A program made the translations under genes and the position numbers. This document shows, piece after piece, positions 13,222 to 21,871 of a stretch of 64,000 nucleotides of DNA. The DNA is taken from NCBI RefSeq assembly GCF_002741075.1, contig NZ_CP016634.1, positions 946,501 to 1,010,500 of the forward strand, read 5' to 3'. Within the stretch, counting starts at the first letter, position 1. Every line of letters begins with the position of its first letter. The notes under the pieces are model-generated. The model saw nothing but the letters and a program-made list of their open reading frames with translations, did no database searches and had not been told where the DNA came from. Source of the DNA: Pseudomonas putida. GTDB taxonomy: Bacteria > Pseudomonadota > Gammaproteobacteria > Pseudomonadales > Pseudomonadaceae.

Positions 13222-14613
13222 ATGGATTACCTGCCGCTGTTCCACAAGCTGCAGGGTGCTCGGGTACTGGTCGTCGGTGGCGGTGAAATCGCCCTGCGCA
13301 AGGCGCGTCTGCTGGCCGATGCCGGCGCCGCGCTGCAGGTGGTGGCGCCGGAGGTCGATGGCCAGTTGGCCGCGCTGGCCCGTGAGGGGCGCGGTGAGGT
13401 CCTGGTGCGCGGTTACCAGCCTGGCGACCTGGACGGTTGCCGCCTTGTGATCGCCGCCACCGACGACTCTGTGCTCAATGCCCAGGTCTCTGCCGATGCA
13501 CAGGCGCGCAGTCTGCCGGTCAATGTGGTGGATGCGCCGGCCCTGTGTACGGTGATCTTCCCCGCGATCGTCGACCGTTCGCCCTTGGTGGTGGCCGTCT
13601 CCAGCGGCGGTGATGCACCGGTGTTGGCGCGGCTGATCCGGGCGCGTCTTGAGGCCTGGATTCCGGCTGCCTACGGCGAGTTGGCCGGCCTGGCCGCGCG
13701 TTTTCGCGACAAGGTCAAGGCGCTGTATCCGGACGTCAACCAACGCCGCGGTTTCTGGGAGGATGTCTTCCAGGGCCCGATCGCCGAACGACAGTTGGCT
13801 GGACAGGGCAGTGAAGCCGAGCGCCTGTTGCAGGCCAAGGTCGAGGGCGCGGCGGTGCAGCAAGGGGGAGAGGTGTATCTGGTCGGTGCCGGCCCGGGCG
13901 ATCCGGATCTGCTGACTTTCCGTGCTTTGCGCCTGATGCAGCAGGCCGATGTGGTGCTGTATGACCGGTTGGTGGCGCCAGCGATCATCGAGATGTGTCG
14001 GCGGGATGCCGAGCGCATCTACGTTGGCAAGCGCCGCGCCGATCACGCGGTGCCCCAGGATCAGATCAATCGTCTGCTGGTCGATTTGGCGCGTCAGGGC
14101 AAGCGGGTGCTGCGCCTCAAGGGTGGCGATCCGTTCATCTTCGGCCGTGGCGGCGAAGAAATCGAGGAGCTGGCCGAGGAGGGCATCCCGTTCCAGGTGG
14201 TGCCGGGCATCACCGCAGCCAGTGGCTGCTCGGCGTATGGCGGTATTCCGCTGACCCACCGGGATTATGCCCAGTCGGTGCGCTTCGTCACTGGGCACCT
14301 GAAGGATGGCACCAGCAACCTGCCCTGGGATGATCTGGTAGCGCCTGCTCAGACCCTGGTGTTCTACATGGGGCTGGTCGGCTTGCCGACCATCTGTGCC
14401 GAACTGATCCGCCATGGTCGCGCAGCGAGTACCCCGGCGGCCCTGGTGCAGCAGGGGACCACGCGCAATCAGCGGGTATTCACCGGGACCCTGGCGGACC
14501 TACCGGAGCTGGTGGCTCGCCATGAAGTGCATGCGCCAACCTTGGTGATCGTCGGGGAAGTGGTGCAACTGCGCGAGAAGCTGAAATGGTTTGAAGGTTC
14601 GCAAAACAGCTGA
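13222..14613 (+). CDS. cysG: siroheme synthase (trifunctional CysG)
   Basis: Makes siroheme for sulfite and nitrite reductases from uroporphyrinogen III. The N-terminal CysG^B part holds precorrin-2 dehydrogenase/ferrochelatase with the NAD-binding [15 protein letters not shown] at about residues 14-28. The C-terminal CysG^A part holds the SAM-dependent methyltransferase with [19 protein letters not shown] from about residue 218 and [15 protein letters not shown] near 300. Full length (463 residues). The ATG abuts the serS stop codon, so it probably belongs to the same transcript. Confidence 0.96.
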   Translation: MDYLPLFHKLQGARVLVVGGGEIALRKARLLADAGAALQVVAPEVDGQLAALAREGRGEVLVRGYQPGDLDGCRLVIAATDDSVLNAQVSADAQARSLPVNVVDAPALCTVIFPAIVDRSPLVVAVSSGGDAPVLARLIRARLEAWIPAAYGELAGLAARFRDKVKALYPDVNQRRGFWEDVFQGPIAERQLAGQGSEAERLLQAKVEGAAVQQGGEVYLVGAGPGDPDLLTFRALRLMQQADVVLYDRLVAPAIIEMCRRDAERIYVGKRRADHAVPQDQINRLLVDLARQGKRVLRLKGGDPFIFGRGGEEIEELAEEGIPFQVVPGITAASGCSAYGGIPLTHRDYAQSVRFVTGHLKDGTSNLPWDDLVAPAQTLVFYMGLVGLPTICAELIRHGRAASTPAALVQQGTTRNQRVFTGTLADLPELVARHEVHAPTLVIVGEVVQLREKLKWFEGSQNS

Positions 14614-14625
14614 AATCGTTGGCGC

Positions 14626-14718
14626 CTTTTCGCGGCACAAGGCCGCTCCTACAGTTCAGCGCAAGGCTTGGATCTCGCGTTGTGCATGCAGGAGCGGCCT
14701 TGTGCCGCGAAAGGGCTG
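14626..14718. repeat. inverted pair of REP-like palindromes downstream of cysG
   Basis: The core CGCGGCACAAGGCCGCTCCT is followed about 40 bp later by its inverted partner AGGAGCGGCCTTGTGCCGCG. It is the same element family as the pair downstream of clpA and lies between convergent genes. Confidence 0.8.
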
Positions 14719-14737
14719 CAAAGCAGCCCCAGCGTCA

Positions 14738-15700
14738 TCAGCCTTGTCCCCAGATTCCTCGCCCTGGCAACCGCTCCCGGTCATGCGCCAGCCCGAAGTC
14801 CTGCAGCGGCCCCTTGGGCACGATGCCGTTCGGGTTGATGGTCTTGTGGCTCATGTAATAGTGCTTCTGGATGTGCTCCATGTTCACGGTCCCGGCCACG
14901 CCTGGCCACTGGTACAGCTCGCGTAGCCAGTTGGACAGGTTCGGGTAGTCGGCCAGGCGACGCAGGTTGCACTTGAAGTGGCCGTGGTACACGGCGTCGA
15001 AGCGCACCAGGGTGGTGAACAGGCGCACGTCGGCTTCGGTGAGATATTCCCCCGCCAGGAAGCGTTGACGGCCCAACAAGGCTTCGAGGTGGTCCAGCTC
15101 GACGAACACTTGGTCGAACGCTGCCTCGTAGGCTTCCTGGGTGGTGGCGAAGCCTGCACGGTACACGCCGTTGTTCACGGCGGGGTAGATGCGTTCGTTG
15201 AGTGCATCGATGGTCGCACGCAGCGGCTCGGGATAGAGGTCAAGGCGGTTGCCGGTCAGCTCATCGAATGCGCTGTTGAAGATGCGGATGATCTCTGCTG
15301 ATTCGTTGTTGACGATGCGCTGTTGCTGTTTGTCCCACAGCACCGGTACTGTCACGCGGCCGGTGTAGTGTGGATCATCCTGGGTATAGCGCTGGTGCAG
15401 GTACTGCAGATCGTCCAAGTGGTCGCCCGAGGAGCCGTGTTGCCGATCGAAGGTCCAGCCGTGCTCGCCCATCAGCCAGCTCACCACCGATACATCGATC
15501 AGCGGCGCCAGGCCCTTGAGGGCGCGGAAGATCAAGGTGCGATGAGCCCAGGGGCAGGCCAGGGAGACATAGAGGTGGTAGCGCCCGGCTTCGGCCGCTG
15601 GCAGCTGATTGCGGCGTTGGGCGTTCTCGCGTTGGAACGCGCCGTCCTTGCTGTTCTGGTACCACTGGTCATGCCAGCGGCCGTCGATCAAAAGGCCCAT
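14738..15700 (-). CDS. glutathionyl-hydroquinone reductase (Xi-class GST, YqjG/ECM4 family)
   Basis: Reduces glutathionyl-hydroquinones with glutathione, in the cytoplasm. The 320-residue protein has the Xi-class active site SLACPWAHRTLIF near residue 45, where Cys is catalytic, and the C-terminal all-helical GST domain (FLAGEYLTEADVRLFTTLVRFD). Length and the HKTINPNGIVPKGP tail fit YqjG. The start MGLLIDGRWHDQWY is chosen over an ATG 17 codons upstream, which precedes non-family sequence. It stands alone, convergent with cysG. Confidence 0.92.
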   Translation of the reverse strand: MGLLIDGRWHDQWYQNSKDGAFQRENAQRRNQLPAAEAGRYHLYVSLACPWAHRTLIFRALKGLAPLIDVSVVSWLMGEHGWTFDRQHGSSGDHLDDLQYLHQRYTQDDPHYTGRVTVPVLWDKQQQRIVNNESAEIIRIFNSAFDELTGNRLDLYPEPLRATIDALNERIYPAVNNGVYRAGFATTQEAYEAAFDQVFVELDHLEALLGRQRFLAGEYLTEADVRLFTTLVRFDAVYHGHFKCNLRRLADYPNLSNWLRELYQWPGVAGTVNMEHIQKHYYMSHKTINPNGIVPKGPLQDFGLAHDRERLPGRGIWGQG

Positions 15701-15796
15701 GGTGAGCTCCTCGGAACAAAGTCGTTTGTCGTTGGAGCTCAGTCTAGGCAAATCTGTTCGAATAAATAGCGCAAAGACTGCGGTGATCAGATCGAT

Positions 15797-16798
15797 TTAT
15801 TCGATGCTTTTGCGAGTCGCCCAGTAGCTGCGTGCGGTTTCGAAGGCCTGCTCACGGCTGTTGCCAAGTCCGCGCAGGGCCATTGCCATGGTTGCCAGTA
15901 CGGCGAGTTCGCCGTAGCTGTCCTCGACTTCGCCGCGCCATACCGTCAGCAAGTGCTCAGGTTGCAGGGTGGCCGGTTTGACGTGGCGTTGGGCGCTCAG
16001 CGCCGGCCACTCTTCGTCCCAGGCTGCACCGGCGGTGGTGCCGTAGAGATGGCTGATCACATCTGGGTTGACCTCGATTTCCCCACCGTCGCCCTTGATC
16101 ACCACGGCATGGTCGCCCAGCAGGCGGCTGGCCTCGCGGTGCACCGCCTGGTACCCAGGATGGAAGATGCTTTGCAGGCCGCAGCGGGCCCCCAGCGGAT
16201 TGAGCACGCGGGCCAGAGAGTGAATCGGTGAGCGCAGCCCCAAGGTGTTACGCAGGTCGATCATCCGTTGCAGTTGCGGGGCCCAGTCCTGCAGCGGTGC
16301 GAAAGCCAGGCAGCGCTCGTCCAATGCCTGGGCTACGGCGGGCCAATCGCGGCACAGGGGGATGTCCAGCAGGTCCAGCAATTGTTCGGTATACAGCCGG
16401 CCAGCAGTATGCGCACCGCCGCCATGCAGGAGAATGCGCACGCCGTTGCCAGCCAGGCACTTGGCCGCCAGCAGATACCAGGGCAGGTGGCGCTTCTTGC
16501 CGGCATAGGTGGGCCAGTCCAGGTCCACGTCGATGGACGGAGCCTGCAGGTGAGCACGCAGGGCTTCGGTGAAGCCGGCAAGTTCCTCGGCGCTTTCTTC
16601 CTTGTGTCGCAGCAGCATGAGGAAGGCACCCAACTGGGTGTCCTCGACCTTATCTTCGAGCAGCAGGGTCATGGCCGTGCGAGCTTCTTCACGGGTCAGG
16701 CCGCGGGCGCCGCGTTTGCCTTTGCCGAGGATGCGCACGAATTCGGCGAACGGATGTTCGGCCGGGGTTTGCAAGGTAAGTGGGCGAGCGATGGTCAT
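15797..16798 (-). CDS. ybiB: YbiB/TrpD2-family nucleic-acid-binding protein
   Basis: Member of the anthranilate phosphoribosyltransferase-like fold family. E. coli YbiB binds nucleic acids and is not a tryptophan enzyme. The 333-residue protein has the N-terminal GKGKRGARGLTREEA segment, LLHGGGAHTAGRLYTEQLL near residue 120 (replacing the PRPP loop) and VIKGDGGEIEVNPD near 243. The start MTIARPLTL overlaps the end of tusE by 4 bp. This coupling to the tus operon is common in pseudomonads and suggests a role near tRNA modification, which is inference. Confidence 0.88.
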   Translation of the reverse strand: MTIARPLTLQTPAEHPFAEFVRILGKGKRGARGLTREEARTAMTLLLEDKVEDTQLGAFLMLLRHKEESAEELAGFTEALRAHLQAPSIDVDLDWPTYAGKKRHLPWYLLAAKCLAGNGVRILLHGGGAHTAGRLYTEQLLDLLDIPLCRDWPAVAQALDERCLAFAPLQDWAPQLQRMIDLRNTLGLRSPIHSLARVLNPLGARCGLQSIFHPGYQAVHREASRLLGDHAVVIKGDGGEIEVNPDVISHLYGTTAGAAWDEEWPALSAQRHVKPATLQPEHLLTVWRGEVEDSYGELAVLATMAMALRGLGNSREQAFETARSYWATRKSIE

Positions 16799-17130
16799 AT
16801 GCAGTTGGTCGGCTTGGGCAGGCCCGCCAGTTTGGCGGCCAGTTTGGCGGGAGTGCCGTTGAACAGGCGATTGAGGTGCGGGCTGTTGCCTTTTTCCGGG
16901 CCCAGCTTGAGGGCGGTGTACTTGATCAGCGGGCGGGTGGCCGGTGACAGTTGATACTCCTCGTAGAACTGGCGCAGCAGCTCTAGCACTTCCCAGTGAT
17001 CGGCGGTGAGCGGGATGCTTTCGCGCACAGCCAGGGCTTCGGCGACTTCGTGGGACCAGTCTTGCAGGTCGACCAAAAAGCCGTCCTTGTCCAGGGCGAT
17101 CTGCCGATCGCCGACAGTCAGGTTGCTCAT
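16795..17130 (-). CDS. tusE: sulfurtransferase TusE (DsrC family)
   Basis: Last carrier of the Tus relay, passing persulfide sulfur to MnmA for 2-thiouridine at tRNA position 34. The 111-residue protein has KDGFLVDLQDWSHEVAEALA at the N-terminus and ends ...KPTNCI, so the penultimate cysteine that carries sulfur is present. It overlaps tusB by 4 bp and ybiB by 4 bp. Confidence 0.94.
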   Translation of the reverse strand: MSNLTVGDRQIALDKDGFLVDLQDWSHEVAEALAVRESIPLTADHWEVLELLRQFYEEYQLSPATRPLIKYTALKLGPEKGNSPHLNRLFNGTPAKLAAKLAGLPKPTNCI

Positions 17131-17423
17131 AGCCAGCTGTTGACCTTGTGGTAGTGCAGTGACAGTTCGACGAAGGCCGGGTAGTCCACGGGCTTGGGCA
17201 GTGCGCTATCGATGGCGCGGGCCTGCAGATCTTCGGTGAGGGCGTAAAGGCGATTACCCAGGGCGGCGTCTTCAAGCTTACGCTGGGGCTCGCTGCCGGG
17301 GCGCAGGGCGTAGACCGCGTCGCCGCACAGCAGCAGGGCGTCGTCTGTGCCCAGCAGGCGCAGGCAGCTGTCCAGGCGGTTGTCGCCGAACGGCGAATGG
17401 CTGATTACATGCAAGGTCGTCAT
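17127..17423 (-). CDS. tusB: sulfurtransferase complex subunit TusB (DsrH family)
   Basis: Small subunit of the TusBCD heterohexamer. The 98-residue protein starts MTTLHVISHSPFGDNRLDSC and ends with HYHKVNSWL, as in DsrH-like proteins. It overlaps tusE and abuts tusC. It is the least conserved subunit, but the operon context makes the call firm. Confidence 0.92.
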   Translation of the reverse strand: MTTLHVISHSPFGDNRLDSCLRLLGTDDALLLCGDAVYALRPGSEPQRKLEDAALGNRLYALTEDLQARAIDSALPKPVDYPAFVELSLHYHKVNSWL

Positions 17424-17782
17424 CAGAGCGTCACTACCTGGTCAAAACGGGCAATCAGAGCGGTTAGGGCTGCGTCATCCAGCACCTCGACCGGCAGATC
17501 CAGCGTGTCGCTGGCCAGACCGCGTTCGGCTAGGCTGTGACCGCAGGCGAACAGTTCCTCAACACCGAACATCGGCAACGCCTGAAGATTGGCGGCGAGA
17601 TTCTTCTGTTGCAGTGCGCCAGGTTGCTGGCCAGGGGCGAGCTGGAACACGCCGTCATCGAGGAACAGCATGCCCAAGGGCAGGTCGAAGGCGCCGCCGG
17701 CGAGGGCGATGTCTAGCGCTTCGCGGGCACCGGGGCCATTCCAGGGCGCCTGGCGGCTGATGATCAGCAGGGACTTGGCCAT
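17423..17782 (-). CDS. tusC: sulfurtransferase complex subunit TusC (DsrF family)
   Basis: The 119-residue protein starts MAKSLLIISRQAPW and has the DsrE-like fold segments ALDIALAGGAFDLPLGMLFLDDG and ELFACGHSLAERGL. The first ATG consistent with the family is at 17782, one base past the tusD stop. It shares a base with the tusB start. Confidence 0.93.
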   Translation of the reverse strand: MAKSLLIISRQAPWNGPGAREALDIALAGGAFDLPLGMLFLDDGVFQLAPGQQPGALQQKNLAANLQALPMFGVEELFACGHSLAERGLASDTLDLPVEVLDDAALTALIARFDQVVTL

Positions 17783-17783
17783 C

Positions 17784-18176
17784 TCAATCACCTCCGAAGC
17801 AGACCAGGCGGTCGGCGACTTGTGCGGCCTCATGTAACTGGCCGAGGCCCGACAGCTCCCAAGGGGCCGGCAGGTTCACGGCGGGGCGTTGATAGCGGTT
17901 GGCTTCGCTTTCATCCAGCACGCCCCGACGCAGGGCTGCGGCGATGCACACCACGGCATCGAGCTGGTGGCTATCGATGAAAGCGCGCCATTGGGCGGCA
18001 ACGTCCAGCTCATCCTGCGGGGCGACAATATTGGCCGAGGCACTGTGTACCCCGTCCTGGTAGAAGAACAGCCGGGCAATCTCGTGCCCAGCGGCCAGCA
18101 CTGCCTCGGCGAAGCGCAGGGCGCGACGCGAGGAGGGCGCATGGGCCGGGGAAAAAACCGCGATGGCGAATTTCAT
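17784..18176 (-). CDS. tusD: sulfurtransferase complex subunit TusD (DsrE family)
   Basis: First gene of the tusDCBE operon. The 130-residue protein receives persulfide sulfur from TusA on a conserved cysteine, probably the Cys in LDAVVCIAAALRRGV near residue 78. It starts MKFAIAVFSPAHAPSS, a typical N-terminus. tusA is not in this window. Confidence 0.94.
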   Translation of the reverse strand: MKFAIAVFSPAHAPSSRRALRFAEAVLAAGHEIARLFFYQDGVHSASANIVAPQDELDVAAQWRAFIDSHQLDAVVCIAAALRRGVLDESEANRYQRPAVNLPAPWELSGLGQLHEAAQVADRLVCFGGD

Positions 18177-18211
18177 GGAAAGCTCGTGCAAGGGAATGGG
18201 GCCATGATAAA

Positions 18212-18244
18212 GCAAAAAAGCCCGCACCTGTCGGTGCGGGCTTT
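18212..18244 (-). terminator. intrinsic terminator of the purine permease gene
   Basis: AGCCCGCACC pairs with GGTGCGGGCT. Read on the minus strand it is followed by six T residues, immediately downstream of the permease and upstream of tusD. Confidence 0.85.
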
Positions 18245-18265
18245 GCGGGCCTACCGTAGCCTGCG

Positions 18266-19645
18266 TCAGGCCTGGCCCTTGCTCTCCGGCAGGAACCAAT
18301 TCAGCACCAGGGCGCAGATGCCGCCTGTGGCCACGCCAGACTCCAGTACATTGCGTAGCGCCGCTGGCATGTGCGCCAGGAATTCCGGCACCTGGGCCAC
18401 ACCCAGCCCCAGCGCCAGGGACACCGAGATGATCAGCAGGGCGCGACGGTCCAGGCTGGTGCTGGCCAGGATGTTGATACCCGAGGCGGCCACGGCGCCG
18501 AACATCACCATGGCCGCGCCACCAAGCACAGGCTCCGGCACGGCCTGGATCACGCCAGCAACGCTCGGGAACAGACCCAGGAGCACCAGCATCAGGGCAA
18601 TCCACACGCCGATATGGCGGCTGGCGATGCCGGTCAGCTGAATGACGCCGTTGTTCTGCGCAAAGATCGAGCTGGGGAAGGTGTTGAATACACCGGCCAG
18701 CAGCGAGTTGGCACCGTTGACCAGCACGCCACCTTTGATGCGCTGCATCCACAGCGGGCCTTCGACCGGCTGGCGCGAGACCTTGCTGGTGGCTGTGACG
18801 TCGCCAATGGCTTCCAACGAAGTCACCAGGTAGATCACCAGCATCGGAATGAACAGTGCCCAAGAGAAGCTAAGGCCAAAGTGCAGTGGCATCGGCACCT
18901 GGAACAGCGCGGCCTCATGCATGCCGGTGAAGTCCAGACGGCCGAGGTAGCCGGCCAGGGCATAGCCCACGGCCAGGGCGATGACGATGGCGCAGCTGCG
19001 CATCCATACCACTGGAATACGGTTGAGGATCACGATGATCGCCAGCACCACGCCCGACAGCAGCAGGTTCTCGCCATTGGCGAAGGTGCCGTTGCCCATG
19101 GCCGTGAAGCCACCGCCCATGCTGATCAGGCCGACCTTGATCAGCGTCAGGCCGATCATCAACACCACGATGCCGGTCACCAGCGGGGTGATCAGGCGTT
19201 TGACGAACGGGAGGATGCGCGACACGCCCATTTCTACAAACGAGCCGGCGATTACCACGCCAAAAATGGCGGCCATCACGCTTTCCACTGGCGTGCCTTG
19301 CTTGACCATCAGCGCACCGCCGGCGATCAGTGGCCCGACGAAGTTGAAGCTGGTGCCCTGCACGATCAACAGGCCCGCGCCAAACGGCCCGAAGCGCTTG
19401 CACTGAACGAAAGTCGCGATGCCGGAAATCACCAGGGACATGGAGACGATCAGGTTGGTATCACGCGGGGAGACCCCCAGTGCCTGACAGATCAGCAGGC
19501 CAGGGGTGACGATCGGTACGATGATCGCCAGCAGGTGCTGAAGCGCTGCCAGCAGGCCGATCAGCGGCCGCGGCTTGTCCTCAAGACCGAGGACCAGTTC
19601 ATTGGCAGGCGCCGCCGCGCCTGGCCCGTGTTCGATGGAACTCAT
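18266..19645 (-). CDS. NCS2-family nucleobase:cation symporter (xanthine/urate permease type)
   Basis: Inner-membrane transporter of 459 residues with about 12-14 hydrophobic segments. NCS2 hallmarks are QHLLAIIVPIVTPGLLI near residue 35, GTSFNFVGPLIAGG near 108 (the QGTSFNF segment), and LEAIGDVTATSKVSRQP near 280, typical of the xanthine/uric-acid branch. The start MSSIEHGPG is preceded by a purine-rich stretch, and upstream in-frame codons are rejected. It has terminators on both sides, so it is monocistronic. Substrate within the purines is not decided from sequence. Confidence 0.88.
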   Translation of the reverse strand: MSSIEHGPGAAAPANELVLGLEDKPRPLIGLLAALQHLLAIIVPIVTPGLLICQALGVSPRDTNLIVSMSLVISGIATFVQCKRFGPFGAGLLIVQGTSFNFVGPLIAGGALMVKQGTPVESVMAAIFGVVIAGSFVEMGVSRILPFVKRLITPLVTGIVVLMIGLTLIKVGLISMGGGFTAMGNGTFANGENLLLSGVVLAIIVILNRIPVVWMRSCAIVIALAVGYALAGYLGRLDFTGMHEAALFQVPMPLHFGLSFSWALFIPMLVIYLVTSLEAIGDVTATSKVSRQPVEGPLWMQRIKGGVLVNGANSLLAGVFNTFPSSIFAQNNGVIQLTGIASRHIGVWIALMLVLLGLFPSVAGVIQAVPEPVLGGAAMVMFGAVAASGINILASTSLDRRALLIISVSLALGLGVAQVPEFLAHMPAALRNVLESGVATGGICALVLNWFLPESKGQA

Positions 19646-19844
19646 GGGAAGCTGCCCAGGATGAAAAAAGGAGCGCATTCTACGGGGCAAGGCCGGATAG
19701 GGGTAGGGGAAAATGCGCGGGGGCAGCGTTGCCGTGCAGGTAGAGTGCACTGCTGGCCGCTCATCGCAGGTCAACGTAGAGCTCACGTATGCGCAAGACC
19801 GTGTCGGCGCGGGCTTGTCCCGTGATAGGGGGCGTAGTGGCCCA

Positions 19845-19872
19845 CAAAAAAGCCCGCCGAAGCGGGCTCTTT
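19845..19872 (-). terminator. intrinsic terminator of the Bax-inhibitor-1 family gene
   Basis: AGCCCGC and GCGGGCT flank a CGAA loop. The minus-strand read ends in six T residues just after the gene at 19889-20560. Confidence 0.85.
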
Positions 19873-19888
19873 CTTGTGCCTGTGGCTA

Positions 19889-20560
19889 TCAGTCGTCACG
19901 ACCCATGATGCCGAACAGCTGCAGCAGGCTGACGAACAGGTTGTAGATCGATACATACAGGCTGATGGTCGCCATGATGTAGTTGCGCTCACCACCGTGG
20001 ATGATCGCGCTGGTCTGGAACAGGATGCAGACCGACGAGAACAGCACGAAGCCCGCGCTGATCGCCAGTTGCAGGCCGCTGATCTGGAAGAAGAAGCTGG
20101 CGACGACAGCGCCCAGCAGCACGAAGAAGCCCGCGGTGATGAAGCCGCTGAGGAAGCTCATGTCCTTGCGGGTGACCAGCACGTAGGCCGACAGACCACC
20201 GAATACCAGGGCGGTCATGGCGAAGGCCGAGCTGACCACTTCGGCGCCGCCGCTCATACCCAGATATCGGTTGAGGATCGGGCCGAGGATGAAGCCCATG
20301 AAGCCGGTGAGCGCGAAGGTAGAGACCAGGCCCCAGACCGAATCACGCAGTTTGGCGGTGAGGAAGAACAGACCGTAGAAACCGATCAGCACCACGAACA
20401 CGTTCGGGTAGCCGACCCGCATCTGCTGGGCGATGAACGCCATGATGCCGCTGAAGGCAAGGGTAAGCGCCAGCAGGCTGTAAGTGTTGCGCAGGACGCG
20501 GCTGACTTCCTGCTGCTCGGCCTGCTGGCCGTGGTGGACGGCATAATCCTGTTCGCGCAT
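19889..20560 (-). CDS. Bax inhibitor-1/YccA family membrane protein
   Basis: Seven-helix inner-membrane protein of 223 residues. BI-1 features are NTYSLLALTLAFSGIMAF at the first helix, YPNVFVVLIGFYGLFF, and a C-terminal IATISLYVSIYNLFVSLLQLFG-like region (here MATISLYVSIYNLF). E. coli YccA modulates FtsH. The start MREQDYAVHHG follows a good Shine-Dalgarno and has a polar N-terminus. It is divergent from tRNA-Ser. Confidence 0.9.
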   Translation of the reverse strand: MREQDYAVHHGQQAEQQEVSRVLRNTYSLLALTLAFSGIMAFIAQQMRVGYPNVFVVLIGFYGLFFLTAKLRDSVWGLVSTFALTGFMGFILGPILNRYLGMSGGAEVVSSAFAMTALVFGGLSAYVLVTRKDMSFLSGFITAGFFVLLGAVVASFFFQISGLQLAISAGFVLFSSVCILFQTSAIIHGGERNYIMATISLYVSIYNLFVSLLQLFGIMGRDD

Positions 20561-20700
20561 GGCGACACTCCTGTGGTGTGAAACCGATGGTTTCGAAACG
20601 AATGGTTGCAATGAGGATACCAGAGCAGCTGCAAGGCGCGACACAGAGAGTTTGACAGCTTGTTTCATTGCGGTATGATTGCCGCCGCAAAATTGATCCT

Positions 20701-20788
20701 GGAAGCGTGGCCGAGTGGTTTAAGGCAACGGTCTTGAAAACCGTCGATGGGCAACTATCCTAGAGTTCGAATCTCTACGCTTCCGCCA
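20701..20788 (+). tRNA. tRNA-Ser (anticodon UGA)
   Basis: An 88-nt class II tRNA with a 7-bp acceptor stem GGAAGCG/CGCTTCC, discriminator G and encoded CCA. The anticodon stem ACGGT/ACCGT carries the loop CTTGAAA with anticodon TGA. The variable arm is long, as required for tRNA-Ser. Confidence 0.97.
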
Positions 20789-20800
20789 TATTTTTTAAGA

Positions 20801-20825
20801 AAAAGCCCGTCCTAGACGGGCTTTT
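20801..20825 (+). terminator. intrinsic terminator after tRNA-Ser
   Basis: AAAAGCCCGTC and GACGGGCTTTT form an 11-bp stem around a CTA loop with a T tract. Confidence 0.88.
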
Positions 20826-21073
20826 TCGTTTCTATAGGGCTTTGGTCCCTCATTTCTGTATTGGCTTTGTCGAGCTCTCTGTGGAATTTGACAAGCTCGC
20901 AAAAAGCTATAGCGCGATGGTGTCGCTGGCTTGTGTCATGCGGTGTCTACGACACCTTTTTTCAGACAGAACCTAGTCCGCACGGAGATCGCCGCCGGTA
21001 TCGGCCTTGAAGGACCGAAACGCTGGTTGACGATCGGCTTCACCCGCGATTCGCGGTGGTTGTAGGCTCGAAC

Positions 21074-21754
21074 TCAGCTTTTGACATGTCGATCATGCTC
21101 ACTGGGCTGCACAGCGCATTGACGACTGATGGCCTGCAGACCGGCCAGGGCAAAATTGTACAAATGGGCGATCAGTTGCTCTTTGGGCATTTGCAAAACC
21201 ATATGCGCCGGGCCCACCAGGCCGTTACCGGCGACCAACAACATCAGGCATGGCGCCGCTGTGCTGATCAAGCAGCGCAACAGAGCAGGGTCGTTGTTGG
21301 CGATGCCGGTTATCTCACTCAGTATTCCCAGGATGACCGAGAGTTTTGGTTGCACCTCTTCGGTGAAGAGCACCTGCATGTTGGACGTCGGGGACAATAG
21401 TTCGCGGGCCAATACACCGGAATGCCATCCTCCCCCCGATTGAGCGGCCTCTACCAGGATGGCGAAAAAACCGCGCAGTTTTTCTTCTGCCGGGACGTCG
21501 CGCTCGGCAATCTTCAACAGGTCGTTGACATGGATGATGCGCCGGTGCGCTTCGGCAAGCACGGTCTGATAAAGGCCGACGCGACTGCCAAAGTGATAGT
21601 TGATCGAGGCCAAGTCCACTTCGGCCTCGATGGCAATAGCCTTGCTGGTCGTTTCCGCGAAGCCGGTCCGGGCGAACAACTTGCCCGCCGTCTCGAGGAT
21701 ACGCGTACGGGTCACTCCGCCGTCGGTTCGACTGCTGCGACTCGATTCGGTCAT
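21074..21754 (-). CDS. TetR/AcrR-family transcriptional regulator (CecR-like)
   Basis: A 226-residue DNA-binding repressor. The N-terminal helix-turn-helix is complete (ILETAGKLFARTGFAETTSKAIA, abridged, about 19-41, then VDLASINYHFGSRVGLYQTVL). The C-terminal half resembles the CecR/YbiH ligand domain (VLARELLSPTSNMQVLFTEEVQPKL). E. coli CecR controls ybhGFSR, whose counterparts are encoded divergently here, so it very likely represses the adjacent efflux operon. A palindromic operator lies between the two transcripts. Confidence 0.9.
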   Translation of the reverse strand: MTESSRSSRTDGGVTRTRILETAGKLFARTGFAETTSKAIAIEAEVDLASINYHFGSRVGLYQTVLAEAHRRIIHVNDLLKIAERDVPAEEKLRGFFAILVEAAQSGGGWHSGVLARELLSPTSNMQVLFTEEVQPKLSVILGILSEITGIANNDPALLRCLISTAAPCLMLLVAGNGLVGPAHMVLQMPKEQLIAHLYNFALAGLQAISRQCAVQPSEHDRHVKS

Positions 21755-21800
21755 GGTGCTTCAACTCTTCTGGAACGCTGAGTTGATTTTCACGCGATTC

Positions 21801-21821
21801 AGATTAAAGTCAATTTAATCT
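21801..21821. promoter_or_regulatory. palindromic operator between the TetR regulator and the efflux operon
   Basis: AGATTAAA and TTTAATCT form a perfect 8-bp inverted repeat with a 5-bp spacer (GTCAA). It sits about 47 bp upstream of the regulator start and 50 bp upstream of the hlyD-like start. It is AT-rich against a GC-rich background, as expected for a TetR operator. Confidence 0.75.
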
Positions 21822-21871
21822 AACCTTTTGGCTGCGCGCTACTGCCTCATTTCTGCTCATGGAATCCGTTC

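Noticed and set aside
18371..19825. Plus-strand 484-codon frame opposite the purine permease
   Set aside because: His/Gln/Asp-rich shadow of a membrane protein gene.
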